Shown one piece after another: positions 1 to 11,164 of a DNA stretch of 64,000 nt (the stretch's first letter is position 1; every line of letters begins with the position of its first letter). Position numbers and translations under genes: made by a program. The DNA is from Panopea generosa. Lineage: Eukaryota; Mollusca; Bivalvia; Adapedonta; Hiatellidae. The notes beneath the pieces are model-generated. The model was not told the DNA's origin. It was given only the letters and a program-made list of their open reading frames with translations, and ran no database searches. Location of the stretch: positions 21,845,347-21,909,346 of the forward strand of contig CM055909.1 in assembly GCA_029582155.1 (NCBI GenBank). The letters run 5' to 3'.

Positions 1-150
1 TACTGGTGGAGGAAGACCTCAGGTTATATATGGCATATCCAGTTTTACTGGTGGAGGAGGGAGACATCAGGTTATATATGGCATATCCAGTTTTACTGGT
101 GGAGGAGGGAGACCTCAGGTTATATATGGCATATCCAGTTTTACTGGTGG
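1..150. repeat. Tandem triplication of the S1 SINE tail, 45-48 bp period
   Basis: The motif TACTGGTGGAGGA starts at 1, 46, 94 and 142, giving periods of 45, 48 and 48 bp. Each unit carries CTCAGGTTATATATGGCATATCCAG. Other S1 copies in the window carry this tail once, so it has multiplied here. Confidence 0.85.
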
Positions 151-310
151 ATGAAAACCTCAGACTGAGGCTGAGTTGAACCACCATTCATCCACAAGTA
201 ACAAACAAACTTTCTCATATAAAGTTTTTGGAGCGAGCACGACGCAAACCTACGACATTAGCGGTGAGTGATCTTGAAAAAGCGTCTTAGACCACTTGGC
301 CAGAGAAGAC
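1..310 (-). mobile_element. SINE S1 (tRNA-Leu-like head) with amplified tail
   Basis: Read on the minus strand, the head begins near 310 with GGCCAAGTGGTCTAAGACGC and a CTCACCGCTAATGTCG...GGTTTG B-box region, which is the shape of tRNA-Leu (GGCCGAGTGGTCTAAGGCGC). The body contains the S1 domain with GAGAAAGTTTG and TTACTTG. The element ends in the ACTGGATATGCCATATATAACCTG tail, interrupted here only by variation between tail copies. The family name is mine; other copies lie at 12.4, 12.7, 24.6, 30.7, 43.5 and 43.8 kb. The left edge may continue outside the window. Confidence 0.75.
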
Positions 311-685
311 CCCTTATTTGTCTTTTACATCTTTCACCAACTCTTTCACTTCTTTCACTTTCTTTCTTTACAGTTCTTCGAAGACACTAATACAATAACT
401 TGAAATTAATTTTAAACAAACAATTCAAATTTTAGAGTCATTAATGATGACATTATGAGGTTTAAAAAACAGGTTGGACAGGCAATAATTTCTGTTTTTT
501 TTCTATAATACAATTAATTGCTGTAAAAAGCTTGATTACAATGATCAGAAATTGGATGAATTCAAAGGACTATCACTATTAATCCAATTTTGTAAACGCT
601 GATTGATATGTATTGACAATTGAAAGTGAGCAATTTTAATTCACACAATTTTTCATTGTGCGTCATCACTTTTATTTTATGTATT
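311..685. other. No gene seen; AT-rich intergenic/intronic DNA
   Basis: A short CTTTCACTTCTTTCACTTTCTTTC pyrimidine run lies near 337-370. I recognise nothing else here. Confidence 0.5.
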
Positions 686-888
686 AGGTAATAATAATTT
701 ATTGCTAGATTGTCATCATGGCCGCCCCCTAATTTTCATGCCATCCCAACCCTTTTATTTTTATAGATAAAAACATACAAAACAAAAATTAAAAAAAAAA
801 TTAAAAAAAAAAAATCCTGCCCCCTCCCCCTTTTTATGAAAATTTTCGACGATAATCTAGCAATTAATTTATAATGGTCTTACCAACA
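686..888. mobile_element. MITE with GCTAGATT-type inverted ends (copy 1)
   Basis: The left end reads TTTATTGCTAGATTGTCATC and the right end is its near inverse, GATAATCTAGCAATTAATTT. The interior is AT-rich with C-rich patches. A better preserved relative lies at 20258-20498, where the ends extend to GGCCAT/ATGGCC. This copy's left end has lost the outer GGCCAT bases. Confidence 0.65.
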
Positions 889-1269
889 AAATATGTTAAA
901 GATTAGACACAAAATAGAAGCACTACCTGAACATAGTGATTATAACAGAAATCCAAATAAAGTTGGTTAATTAACTCAAGTGCCACAGTAAGCTATGGGT
1001 GACAAAGATTTTTTAAAAATAAAAATAAAATTTATTAGGAATGTAAATCTGTTATTTAGCATATGAGGTGTGCTGTGGTCAAGATCGTAAAAACAACACA
1101 AATGCTATCATGCTGCAAATAAAAAAACTCAATACAATTGAAGGCCTACATGACATTGTATATTGATCACATTTTGAAAATTTAAGGGCCAAAACTCTGT
1201 CAGTATTAAACAAATCTGGCATCTGTTTCACCAACATTTTTTTAAGCTTTACCTGAATACTTAACAATA

Positions 1270-1375
1270 GTTGTCAAAGACAACAAAGCTCGCCTCTGGG
1301 TGTCTAAGACCAAAAAGGGCCATAACTGTGCCAAAATGCAATCCAGAGTTATGGTACCCTTTTCAATATATTATT
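1270..1375 (+). mobile_element. Partial AAGAG-TGTC dispersed element
   Basis: It shares GACAACAAAGCTCGCC, GGGTGTCTAAG and AAAAGGGCCATAACTGTGCC with the fuller copies at 23951 and 44378. Only the 5' third is present, and it breaks off just before the hAT-type element starting at 1440. Confidence 0.6.
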
Positions 1376-1439
1376 ATGGCATGTTTAAATAGATATCTTT
1401 TTAGCAATACAGGGTCACCGAGTTCGTATATGTATATAT

Positions 1440-2112
1440 CAGGGTGCGACATTAACCCATGTCCGACAGACAAAGTCTAGTATATACTTGGTCCGGTCGT
1501 GTTCTACTGGAGTGTATGTAGCCCGACCGGTCGTGTTAAATTAAAATTAAGAAATCAGTTAAAAAGCACTAAATCCTGAGCTGATAATGTTTATCATTGA
1601 ATCAATTAAAATGCATCTGCCGGCGAGCATGTAATATCATTGATTATCGATAATTTGTAGCATTACACGAAAACACATAACGTAGAATTACTAAGCGGTC
1701 AAAACTAAGCGGCATTACTCTAACCTCTTCTAATGAAGCAATATATTAAGTGGCGTAACACTTCCAGGTATGATCGGCTTCAGTTATTTCCATTCTATAT
1801 TTTACAACATTCGAAGACCAATTTATGATTTATTGATATAAACGATGCACAACACCTTTCAACATGTCTTTATTCAATTTTGGCCTCACCAGAGGAAAAG
1901 ATTGAGATGATAATGACAAAAATACTAAAGGCATAACTGAAACAAAGAAAACTTATGAGAAAACTCTGATTGTGACCAACTTTCAGTACTATGTCCGTAG
2001 TCATAGTTACAATATTGGTCTGGTCTAGTTGAAGTTTGGTCAGGTCTAGTAGTTTTACTGAGTTACTAGCACGGTGGTCTAGTGGAAAAAAAAGAGTTAA
2101 TGTCGAACCCTG
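1440..2112. mobile_element. Non-autonomous hAT-type element, 673 bp
   Basis: The ends are CAGGGTGCGACATTAAC on the left and GTTAATGTCGAACCCTG on the right, an imperfect 17-bp TIR matching the hAT end rule YARNG (CAGGG). The flanks are TA-repeat DNA, so an 8-bp target duplication cannot be defined cleanly. The interior repeats CCGGTCGTGTT twice (near 1493 and 1525) and GGTCTAGT-like motifs near the right end. No transposase is visible. Confidence 0.65.
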
Positions 2113-3384
2113 TATATATATATTATAATATGTTTGACGCATATTCCCAGAATGAATGAATACTTTAACTTTAACTTGTATATAATATGTAGCAGTGACT
2201 CAAGTGCTTCAACAGTGAGTATGAAATACTGATAGACCTGATCAGTATGCCACAAGCTCACTCAGTTAGTAAACATTTTTTTCTATTCTTTAGGGCACTC
2301 TCTTCAATTTTGGGGAGAGGGGCCAAGTCCCTCTGGTGGGGGAATCTCTGTGTCTTATTTGCATCACATTGTATTATGCAGAAAAAATGATGATACATGT
2401 ATAAACACATTGAAAAGAAGTGACCGCGCACCCAGATGCAGGTTTCCTTACTTTCTTTAACTATAAAATTCCCACTGGACAGTATTTAAAAATGTCAATA
2501 AAATCAGCAGGAAAAATTGTATTCCAGGCCAGGAGGAATGGGGAATTTCGGTCACAAAATCAGCCAAACAAGGACCCTGTTCTTTAACACTCACTCCTTA
2601 TGATAATGAAACACGATGGAAGAATCTATAACAGCAATTCAGTAGAGGAAGAAAATGAATGTTTTATTACATGTTATTACACTCTTGCGTCATTTCTCCT
2701 GTTATTACACGTAATATTGAAATAAGCTCTATGTATATTAAGAATGGTATGAAGAATTTGGCATGACAACAAATCTGAGTGCACAAAATGATTGAATGCA
2801 GCATGCATATTCCTGCGTGCGTTTTGTCTGTTTGTAAACATAATAAATTATATAAGCTGCCAGGATAACGTGACATCAATAAACATGACCCATTTTCATG
2901 TATTTATATTTATTTATGTATTTATTTCTATAATTCAGTGCTTTTGGCTGACTATTTGTAAACGCAATGTATAAATCACCGTATATACAAACCACTTTTT
3001 ATGTATGGGATATTTTGTTCTTTTTCTATTAAAACAGCCAGCAAATGTACTAGCCGTGTTATTATAGATAGTTTAAACTTATCTATTTTACTTGTGATTG
3101 TAAAACAAGTTCTCACAACTTTTATTTTTCTAAAACATGAAAAAAAACACACTCCAAAACATTGATTTACTGCCTCCAAAATTGACACTAACTTAATAGC
3201 ACCATATGGTAAAATCCAATGTTATCCACTATTCAAATAATATAATTAAAATAATATATTTTCTGTAGAAAATAATCTGTTATTTATATATAAAAATACT
3301 ATACATGTTGTTAATTGAAATTGTATTAGCATATTGTAATATCTCATATATTGGAGAATAAAAATAAAAAATTATGAAAAAAAA
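2113..3384. other. No gene seen; AT-rich single-copy-looking DNA
   Basis: Only short spurious open frames and a TATTTATATTTATTTATG simple-sequence patch near 2902 are visible. Confidence 0.5.
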
Positions 3385-3540
3385 GTTCTGACAACTTAGA
3401 CAAGTCACGCTTGAAATCTTTCTGGGCAGACACCTGTACCAAGCATATACGGAAAAAGTGTCTTGCCGAAGGACATTACACAGCTGTGGCAGTGGATCAA
3501 ACCCACAACCTCAATCATGGGTTCATAATAAATCATTTTT
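3385..3540 (-). mobile_element. SINE S2
   Basis: On the minus strand this has the S2 landmarks: a degraded tRNA-like head (ATGATTGAGGTTGTGGGTTTGATCC), then GTCCTTCGGCAAGACACTTTTTCC and a CAGAAAGATTTCAAGCGTGA tail. An open frame running through it on the plus strand is an accident of this repeat. Confidence 0.7.
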
Positions 3541-3769
3541 ACATAAGTGATGGACATTGCCAATTATCCCTTAAATATTTTATGGAGATTATAAAGGAAG
3601 TATATCAGGATTTTTCTAAAAATTTAAAATTGACTACAAACATTTTTTTTCCAATTGATCATCCCTATTTAATTATACTCACTGACCCTGTATTGCCATA
3701 TTGATATCTATTTAAACATGGAAAAATAATATATATATATTGAATAGGGATTTAAAGTTGATTTCCCGT

Positions 3770-3998
3770 TTAACCCTTTACTTCATATAGACGCCTTTGG
3801 ACACCTCTTATAAAGATGCCTTTCGACACCTCTAATATAGAAGGCTTTTGAATTATTTTGTGAATTATGTTTATAGTTACTGACAGAGTGGAAAACAGTG
3901 CAGGAAGTGTTCAGATTGCTCGTTACGAGCAATCTGAACTCTTCCTGCACTGTTTTCAAAGGCCTTCTGTGATTGGTATCTATTGAGTAAAGGGTTAA
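3770..3998 (-). mobile_element. piggyBac-type MITE, copy A
   Basis: TTAA at 3770-3773 is followed by CCCTTTACTTCATA, and the far end reads GAGTAAAGGG then TTAA (3995-3998). TTAA targets and CCCTTT ends are typical of the piggyBac superfamily. Five copies occur in the window; this one is inverted relative to those at 27.7, 29.3 and 31.4 kb. Inside are two degenerate GGACACCTCT-type subrepeats and a long hairpin. Confidence 0.85.
3891..3957. repeat. 67-nt internal hairpin of the piggyBac-type MITE
   Basis: There are two 32-nt arms (starting GAAAACAGTGCAGGAAG) around a TTA loop, with a single mismatch between arms. The same hairpin is intact in the copies at 29355-29421 and 46858-46924. Confidence 0.9.
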
Positions 3999-5424
3999 AA
4001 TATTTTTACCTTAAAAAACAGGCTATTATTTTATTACTTATTTTTTATTTGTAAAGTTGTTGTAACCATGGCTTGTATATAACCTTTGTTTATATTTCAG
4101 TTGCCTATTCTATTTATTTGATATTCATGTAAATAAAAAGTATATAAATTAAGAATATATTTAGTTTATCTCTTATATCACCCTCAAAAATATACAATGT
4201 TCACGCACTGTGCAAATAGACAATTAGCCTACAAACAAATAACAACGCACAACATACGTTTGCATACAAGAAAATGATGCATGTAAACAGTAGAATTTAC
4301 CATGATTTAAGATAAATCCACAGCACACATCAATATAAACAAAGTTTATATCATGTGTTAATATAACAACAGCATGTTATATTGAATAAAAAAAAATAGA
4401 GGTATTTATATGTACAACATGTATATTTTCAACGATTTATGAAGTGGGTGGAGTAACGGTAAAAAATTGAACAAACATAGACTCCTGATAAATCGATCTT
4501 CAGATATTTCGAATTATTTTTACAGTCCGTCGAAACTCGAAATAACGAGTTTCAACTGTACTTGCAGAAGAATGGACAGGAGTTCTGAGGTAGTCCTCCA
4601 AATATCCAATGGGGAACCATAATTAAAGAATTATGTGTAAATGTATGTGGTGAAAATGACTTTTAAATGCCACTCTCTCCCTATGGTATCAGACGATGTA
4701 TTTATGAACATTATTTTTTATTTTTTTCTGCTCAATATACACTCAGTAACCATGAATTGTTTATAACAGGAAAACAACATTCCTGTAGGAGGTTAACAGG
4801 TATTTGAATCAATGATAATAATCAAGTCAAGAACTGCTATATATTTAAGTTGGGCTGGCAACGCCAACCCCGCCTCCCCCTGCGCTTGAACAGACTGTCT
4901 TACATTCCCTTTGAAAGATAGCCGACTTTTACACGACAGTGCCTGAATAAGGGCTGCTTGCCAGAATTCAACCACTACCCTTATCCCCTTAACAATGATT
5001 TCCCAGGACTCTAATTTTTCATTTTTGTCACTTTTTCATTAAATGAGCCTTAAAAATCTCAAAACTGCCTATAAAGTCTCACCATATGGGAGGACAAATG
5101 ACCGCCAAAGTGAGAGGGAAACCACTGCCTAAGCCAGAGGTAAATATCCCAGGAATTGAACCAGGGGCCCCTAAGTCTTGATGCAAGTACTCTAAGCGCC
5201 AGACGACAAAATCTCCATCACTTTACAAAATCATAAAGTATATTCACAGTCTGCAGGTATCATTTGGAGTGCAGAAAATAACTGGCATATAACAAAACAG
5301 AAAACAATTATTTAAATCTTGCACAAGATAATTAGCCTGTAAATAAATACCTGGAATATGTCTCACAGCCTGGTGTGCATTGTTTTACAATTATCTTGGC
5401 AGAATTGCAATATCATGGTATACA
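3999..5424. other. No gene seen; possible tRNA-like fragment at 5110-5230
   Basis: The region is mostly AT-rich unique sequence. At 5110-5230 the minus strand has a weak tRNA-like B box (GGTTCAATTCC) preceded by GGGGCCCCTGG, perhaps an old SINE head; the remainder of any SINE is not recognisable. Confidence 0.35.
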
Positions 5425-7000
5425 GATTAAAGGGGCACAATGCAATTTTGAAAAAAAAAATTATTTATTCATATATTCAGTATTCAGGTCCAGCATCAGA
5501 GTTTAAGGAGCACAATGTAATTTTTTTAAACCAATTTTTATTTATCCATATAATAAAATTATGTAGTACTAAGTTTAAATGAACACATGGTATGTCTGAC
5601 ATAGATATTTACTTATCCATATATTAAGTGTTTAGGTTGAGCATCAATTTTAAAGGGACACACAGCAATTTTGACATTGATGTTTATTTTTTAATGTATT
5701 GAGGTCAAAGGACACATTGAAATGTATTTATATTTTTATGAACACATGGCAATTTTGAAATATATTTTTATTCATCAATATATTTATTATTCAAGTTTAG
5801 CATCATGGTTAAAGGGGACACAATGCAATTTTGAAACCAATTCTTTTTAACCATATATTAAGTAAGGATGGCAACGAATGGCAATATTGATATTCGAATA
5901 TTCGGTCATTCTTTCGAACGAATATTCGAATATATTCGGTCAAGATCTTAATAATAAATAATCATCAACTTTCTATCCCGAACGTTTTTACTCGGCATAT
6001 TTGTTACTTTCTCTTTCAGCGGAAACGGTGCTGATGTATAAATACTAAAAAGCAAACAATTGGAATATCATCGTCGTCAAGATTCAACATGACGTGGAAC
6101 TTGATGATGCATAATTAATAATAATAAATTAATAAATGCTATGTTATATTAGCTTAACTAAGTTAAATATTCGTATGTTTGTATAGTTTTTAAGTAATTA
6201 ACTATTTATAAATGAAATTGAAAAACAAACATAAAAAAAAAAAATATATATATATATAAGTAAATTCGTCTACTACTTGACGCGTTTATTATTCACAAGT
6301 ACATATACGGCCTTCAAATCAAAGAAGTGTGCTCTTCAATTAGGTATAAAATTGGTAAATAAACAAACTTGCTCTCACTTTTTCAAAACAGGGTGATTTA
6401 CAACAGACCGTAAAGGCAGATCGATGATTAAAATTGCCTAAGGCAAACAATTAAAGGATTACCGACCAGGACTCCTTATCACCTTGACAATGTCCAATTG
6501 ACACCCGTCTTAGGAGGAAATCAATAATTACCGTGTCTTAACCTGGTTGATATAACACCTTTCAAAACAATTTGTGGCAAAAATATTGAAATTGAAAATA
6601 AATAAAGAAAACAATTTGAATTTACTATATTTTTTTGTTGTTGCGAATATTCGAATATCAATATGACATTCGAATATTCGGACGTATGACCGAATATTCG
6701 AATATCCGAATATTCGTTGACATCCTTAATATTAAGTATTTTTAACCATATATTAAGTATTCAAGTTTAGCATCAAGGTTAAAGGGACACAACACAATTT
6801 TTTTTAATCCATATATTAATATGTAGTACTAAGTTTAAATGGACATTATTTATTCATCAATATATTTAGTATTTAGCTTGGAGACACACAGCAATTTTGA
6901 ATTCATCTCTAAAGGACACACAGCAGTTTTATTGAAATTAATTTTTACATAATGTTCACATTTTAAATCATACCTTTGGGGATACTGATATCCATGAATT
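5425..7000. repeat. Diverged tandem array, interrupted by a hAT element
   Basis: Repeats of the form 'AAAGGGACACAATGCAATTTTGA ... TTTATTCATATATTAAGTATTCAGGTTTAGCATCA' recur at roughly 90-bp intervals on both sides of the insertion at 5863-6728, for example near 5428, 5505, 5655, 5811, 6776 and 6900. The units are diverged and of unequal length. The insertion split what was one array. Confidence 0.7.
5863..6728. mobile_element. hAT-superfamily non-autonomous element, 866 bp, CGAATATTCG-rich ends
   Basis: The 8-bp sequence ATATTAAG occurs at 5855-5862 and again at 6729-6736, a perfect target duplication. The element begins TAAGGATGGCAACGAAT and ends ATTCGTTGACATCCTTA. The outer bases TAAGG fit the hAT rule YARNG. 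About 80 bp at each end are filled with CGAATATTCG palindromes (near 5894 and 5929 on the left; 6646, 6670, 6690 and 6706 on the right). The interior has no transposase. Confidence 0.9.
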
Positions 7001-7007
7001 ATTAATT

Positions 7008-7142
7008 TGAAAATTCATTTTTTTTTTTTAAAAAAAATTAAATAAATCTAGTGGTGTCATGGTTATTTTGAAAATTTCATCATTTTTTTTTTTTAAAAAT
7101 ATTAAATAAATCTAGTGGTGTCATGGTTATTTTGAAAATTGG
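7008..7142 (+). repeat. 64-bp direct duplication
   Basis: The block ending ATTAAATAAATCTAGTGGTG followed by TCATGGTTATTTTGAAAAT occurs twice, 64 bp apart, each preceded by a T/A homopolymer run. Confidence 0.85.
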
Positions 7143-8221
7143 AGGAAAAATATCTAAACAAATACATACACTGTATTTCCTCGATTTTTTGTCTCTATGA
7201 TATCCATTACAATTTACACAAGAGAAAACACTGTACCCATTTTGTCATTGGTATTAGATAACCAAAAATATATAAACTGATTCAGCAGCTTTTCATGGAC
7301 ACTTGAACAGCAACACTGACAGAGGGACATTCTGGGATACACTAAATGCTGCCCCAAAATGTTCTTCGGATGGTGGGGCATAAAAATAAACATTTAACGC
7401 TTGGCATTTTTTTCGAAAGAGCCGACAATTTGGACAAATATGGCCAAAGTGAGTTTTTACTTCATGTCTATTTTCGATCAAGTTTGAAATTTTGACTCCT
7501 TAATAAAATATTACATTGATCATTTTAAAACTGAAAGAAGCAATTTATTTCTTGATTATGTCTTTCTTTTATTTTATTGTCTCCCCACTCGCCCGTAGAA
7601 AACCAAATAAAGACTTTTGTTCTAGGAGGTATTAACACTAAATAATTTATGACAGAATTTCCCTGGAAAAGTCTAAAAACAAAGTGATATACGGTGACAG
7701 TAACCATGGAGATCAGGTTTGAATTAGACTGGTTTTACGTAATTTACACATGTTAGTGTATATGGAACAGCAATAAAAACGTAACAGCGAACCATCCTAA
7801 AAACTCCAATTTAACCCGATGACCTACCTATCCTGATCGCAGCAATCAACATCAAATCCCAAAAGAATGAAGAATTTTTTTTTTTCAATCTACTTAGATT
7901 AGGGTTGGTTTGACACGACTGTGTCACAATGCTCTTTTATATCTACGTTGGCATGGCAGACATCTAGGGATTACCGTGGCGACTATCTGTCCAGCTTCAT
8001 TTCTGTTACCATCGTCAAGGATGATTCTTTAACCTGCTTCTTTAACCCACGATTTGACATAATATAATAAAAATCTTTCATGGGAATAAGACCCAGATAA
8101 GCCGAATTTCAACTGGAGGTTTCATTGTTTATCTGAACCGAGACTCTACCCGGGGAATTAAGACAACCAACTAAAACCCTCATACCAAAGTAGGACATTG
8201 AGGTGTAAAACTATGTAATTA
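7143..8221. other. No gene seen
   Basis: Unique-looking DNA with moderate GC. The short open frames here have no recognisable protein features. Confidence 0.5.
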
Positions 8222-8520
8222 TTGATTGATTAAATATTTAGCATCATTCATTATGCCATCGAGAGCTAACAGACGATCAGTTATCATAACAACCTTTTCC
8301 TGAGATCCTGTAATGTGAACCAGTACTCCAACACACCTATCTCCGTAAGTTACTAATAACTTCCATCATAAATCAGGGGTGAGACACGAATGATAATGAG
8401 ACGCAATGTCGTATATCGATCATAACAGAGACTGTGATCGGGTGTGGATTGAAACTCACGATCCCTGGATTGAAAGCCAGACAGGCTACTGACTGAGCTA
8501 ACTGTCGACCATCATGAGAG
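8222..8520 (-). mobile_element. SINE S4, near full length
   Basis: On the minus strand the head near 8510 reads GTTAGCTCAGTCAGTAGCC, then CTGGCTTTCAATCCAGGGATCG and GAGTTTCAATCC, a clear A box, anticodon-like stem (CTGG/CCAG) and B box. The body has CATTGCGTCTCATTATCATTC and the end has CGTCTGTTAGC. The 3' end is an ATTGATTGATT-type simple repeat at the left. Confidence 0.8.
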
Positions 8521-8949
8521 CTACTAAAGGTACCACTACATCACGACTACATTAATGTTTATACAAACCTCACTTACATGCACTTGTCCAGTCTGATCAG
8601 CGTAAATACTGGGTGGGTGGGGTAATACCTCGGGCCATATGTCCGGCCTACAGTAACTGTAGTTAGTGTTTGTATTAGAAAAGCGCTTACAAGGACACAT
8701 GCTCTAAAATGATAATGGAAAAAGCAGCAAATGAAAATGATTTAAATATATAAATACACATATATGCACACTACAATAAAAATAAAAATAAATTGCAAGC
8801 CAAATCAAAGATACATATAGTATATATATTCAAAAGCATAAAAAATATATATGTTATAATTCTAACTTCCATACAAACAATTAAACAAATTCATGACCCC
8901 TGGAGTACAATACAAGACCAGTATAACAAAACCACACCTGCATTAGAAG

Positions 8950-10170
8950 TAATATTTATTAGAGGTCATCTCTATTAAGAAACCTTGAAGTCCCCTCTAT
9001 TAGAAGAGCTGGAAGTCACCTCTATTAAGAGACTTAATGGTCACCTCTATTAAAAACCTTGATGTCCACTCTATCAGGAGAACTGGAAGTCACCTCTATT
9101 AAGAGACTAAATGGTCATCTCTATTAAAACCCTTGATGTCCCCTCTATTAGGAGAACTGGAAGTCACCTCTATTAAGAGACTTAATGGTCACCTCTATTA
9201 AAAACCTTGACGTCCCCTCTATCAGGAGAACTGGAAGTCACCTCTATTAAGAGACTTAATGGTCACCTCTATTAAAAACCTTGACGTCCACTCTATCAGG
9301 AGAACTGGAAGTCACCTCTATTAAGAGACTTAATGGTCATCTCTATTAAAAACCTTGATGTCCCCTCTATTAGGAGAACTGGAAGTCACCTCTATTAAGA
9401 GACTTAATGGTCACCTCTGTTAAAAACCTTGACGTCCCCTCTATCAGGAGAACTGGAAGTCACCTCTATAAAGAGACTTAATGGTCATCTCTATTAAAAA
9501 CCTTGACGTCCCTTCTATTAGGAGAACTGGAAGTCAGTTCTATTAAGAGACATAATGGTCACCTCTATTAAAAACCTTGATGTCCCCATTTATCAGGAGA
9601 ACTGGAAGTCACCTCTATTAAGAGACTTAATGGTCATCTCTATTAAAAACCTTGATGTCCCCTCTATCAGGAGAACTGGAAGTCACTTCTATTAAGAGAC
9701 TTAATGGTCACCTCAATTAAAAACCTTGAAGTCCCCTCTATCAGAAGAACTGGAAGTCACCTCTATTAAGAGACTTAATGGTCACCTCTTTTAAGAGACC
9801 TTGAAGTCCCCTCTATCAGGAGAACTGGAAGTCAATCTATTAAGAGACTTAATGGTCACCTCTATTAAGAGACCTTGAAGTCCCCTCTATCAGGAAAACT
9901 GGAAGTCTCCTCTATTAAGAGACTTAATGGTCACCTCTATTAAGACCTTGAAGTCCCCTCTGTCAGGAGAACTGGAAGTCAACCTCTATTAAGAGACTTA
10001 ATGGTCACCTGTATTAAGAGACCTGGTAGTCCCTCCTTTAAAGAGAACTAGACATCTCCTTTTTTTAAAGAGACCAAGAAGCCAAATAGTTTTATTTACA
10101 TTCATTAAAGTCATCTGTCTTCATTAGGAGATCTAAAAATGACTTCAATTAAGAGAACAGAAGTCATAAG
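8950..10170. repeat. Higher-order satellite: 74-bp unit made of three ~25-bp monomers
   Basis: The 74-bp unit recurs about 14 times (for example CTTAATGGTC at 9181 and 9255). Each unit contains three related monomers: GAACTGGAAGTCACCTCTAT, GACTTAATGGTCACCTCTAT and ACCTTGATGTCCCCTCTAT, each followed by TAAGA/TAAAA/CAGGA. Both edges (8950-8990 and 10020-10170) hold degenerate monomers, as expected for an array that grew from the middle. Confidence 0.92.
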
Positions 10171-10721
10171 TGAGTTACATTTACAATGTCCGTGTTCAGG
10201 GTTTTGGAGAACATCAGCATGTTTATATTGAGCACAACCTTTAAGTCAACTTTATTATTGCCCTTAGACAAAAAATTATCTTGATATTGTTTTATCTTAC
10301 CAATCAAAGCTTTAGTTATATTTAAATAAGTGGTGACAATGCCCAGATTTTAATTTTCTATATAGATCTAAAGAATATACCTGTAAATCTAAAGATAATT
10401 AAGAATGTTAGTTACAAACACACATGCAAATATCCTAAACTTATAAATGGTATATACACATGAAACACCCAGTTGCAAATATGCTTCATGACAAATTTTC
10501 AGGATGTATAAAACCAACTCGATTTTTCACAAGCTTATTATTTAGACACAGATCTATTCAGGACCAAATAACAAGTCATAATTCCAGAAACCAAAGTAAA
10601 CAGACCTTTACCAGGTCCCTACCAACCCAAATTTCTAACAAACTCCTGCTACCATTATTGAAACCTGTGAAACAGTTTTTTTTCTGAAAGTAACAAGTAA
10701 AGTATAAATCACAACGCTTAC
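10171..10721. other. No gene seen; intron side of the MRL exon
   Basis: AT-rich unique sequence between the satellite and the splice donor at 10721. Confidence 0.5.
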
Positions 10722-11164
10722 ATCACAGAGCATTGAATGTGGTAAACCTGCACTACCATCCCCCATGCCTGCTGTCTCTGCCGAGGATGACACCGTTACC
10801 ATGGAAGTGAACGACTCAGATGATGGCAAAGATGCCGATTCCGAGAACGCTGAATCGGTTTCGGCTATATCCAACATGGCGTCAGAATATCCTCCCAAGT
10901 CACCGGGATAATGTGTGTGAAAATAATCCAGATCGGCCATTGGTCGTTTATGTCTAAATCCTAAACTACGTGTAATTTCTGACGCTAGGGCGTCCAGTTC
11001 TGATTGAGCAAGGTCATTTCCGCTGTCGCGATGTTCATCTTTCATTAGTCCAGGAGACAGGCAATGGCCATGATGAGGCGAGAATTCTGCTTGTGCGGTA
11101 CCCAGTTGAGTTTCCAGGTCGCTAAGTTCACCCAATATGGCGTCCAGGTTTACATCCTGGTTAT
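10722..11164 (-). CDS. Internal coding exon of an MRL-family (RIAM/lamellipodin-like) adaptor gene
   Basis: The exon is bounded by an acceptor (CTATATTTCAACAG before 11164) and a donor (GAT|GTAAGC at 10721). It carries 2 nt of a split codon plus 147 open codons. It opens with NQDVNLDAILGELSDLETQL, which matches the VDLDALMADL...EQEL helix of vertebrate lamellipodin and RIAM, the second talin-binding helix of RIAM. After this come a His/Pro-rich stretch and an acidic/Ser linker (DTDSAFSESASLPSSESFTS) resembling the Ser-rich spacer before the RA domain. MRL proteins link Ras/Rap GTPases and PIP2 to talin, Ena/VASP and actin at the leading edge. The open frame read past the donor is intronic. 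The RA and PH exons should lie left of the window. Sequence judged by eye: MRL is likely, orthologue not proven. Confidence 0.8.

Noticed and set aside
3411-3704. 97-codon plus-strand open frame
   Set aside because: Antisense reading of an S2 SINE followed by AT-rich DNA.
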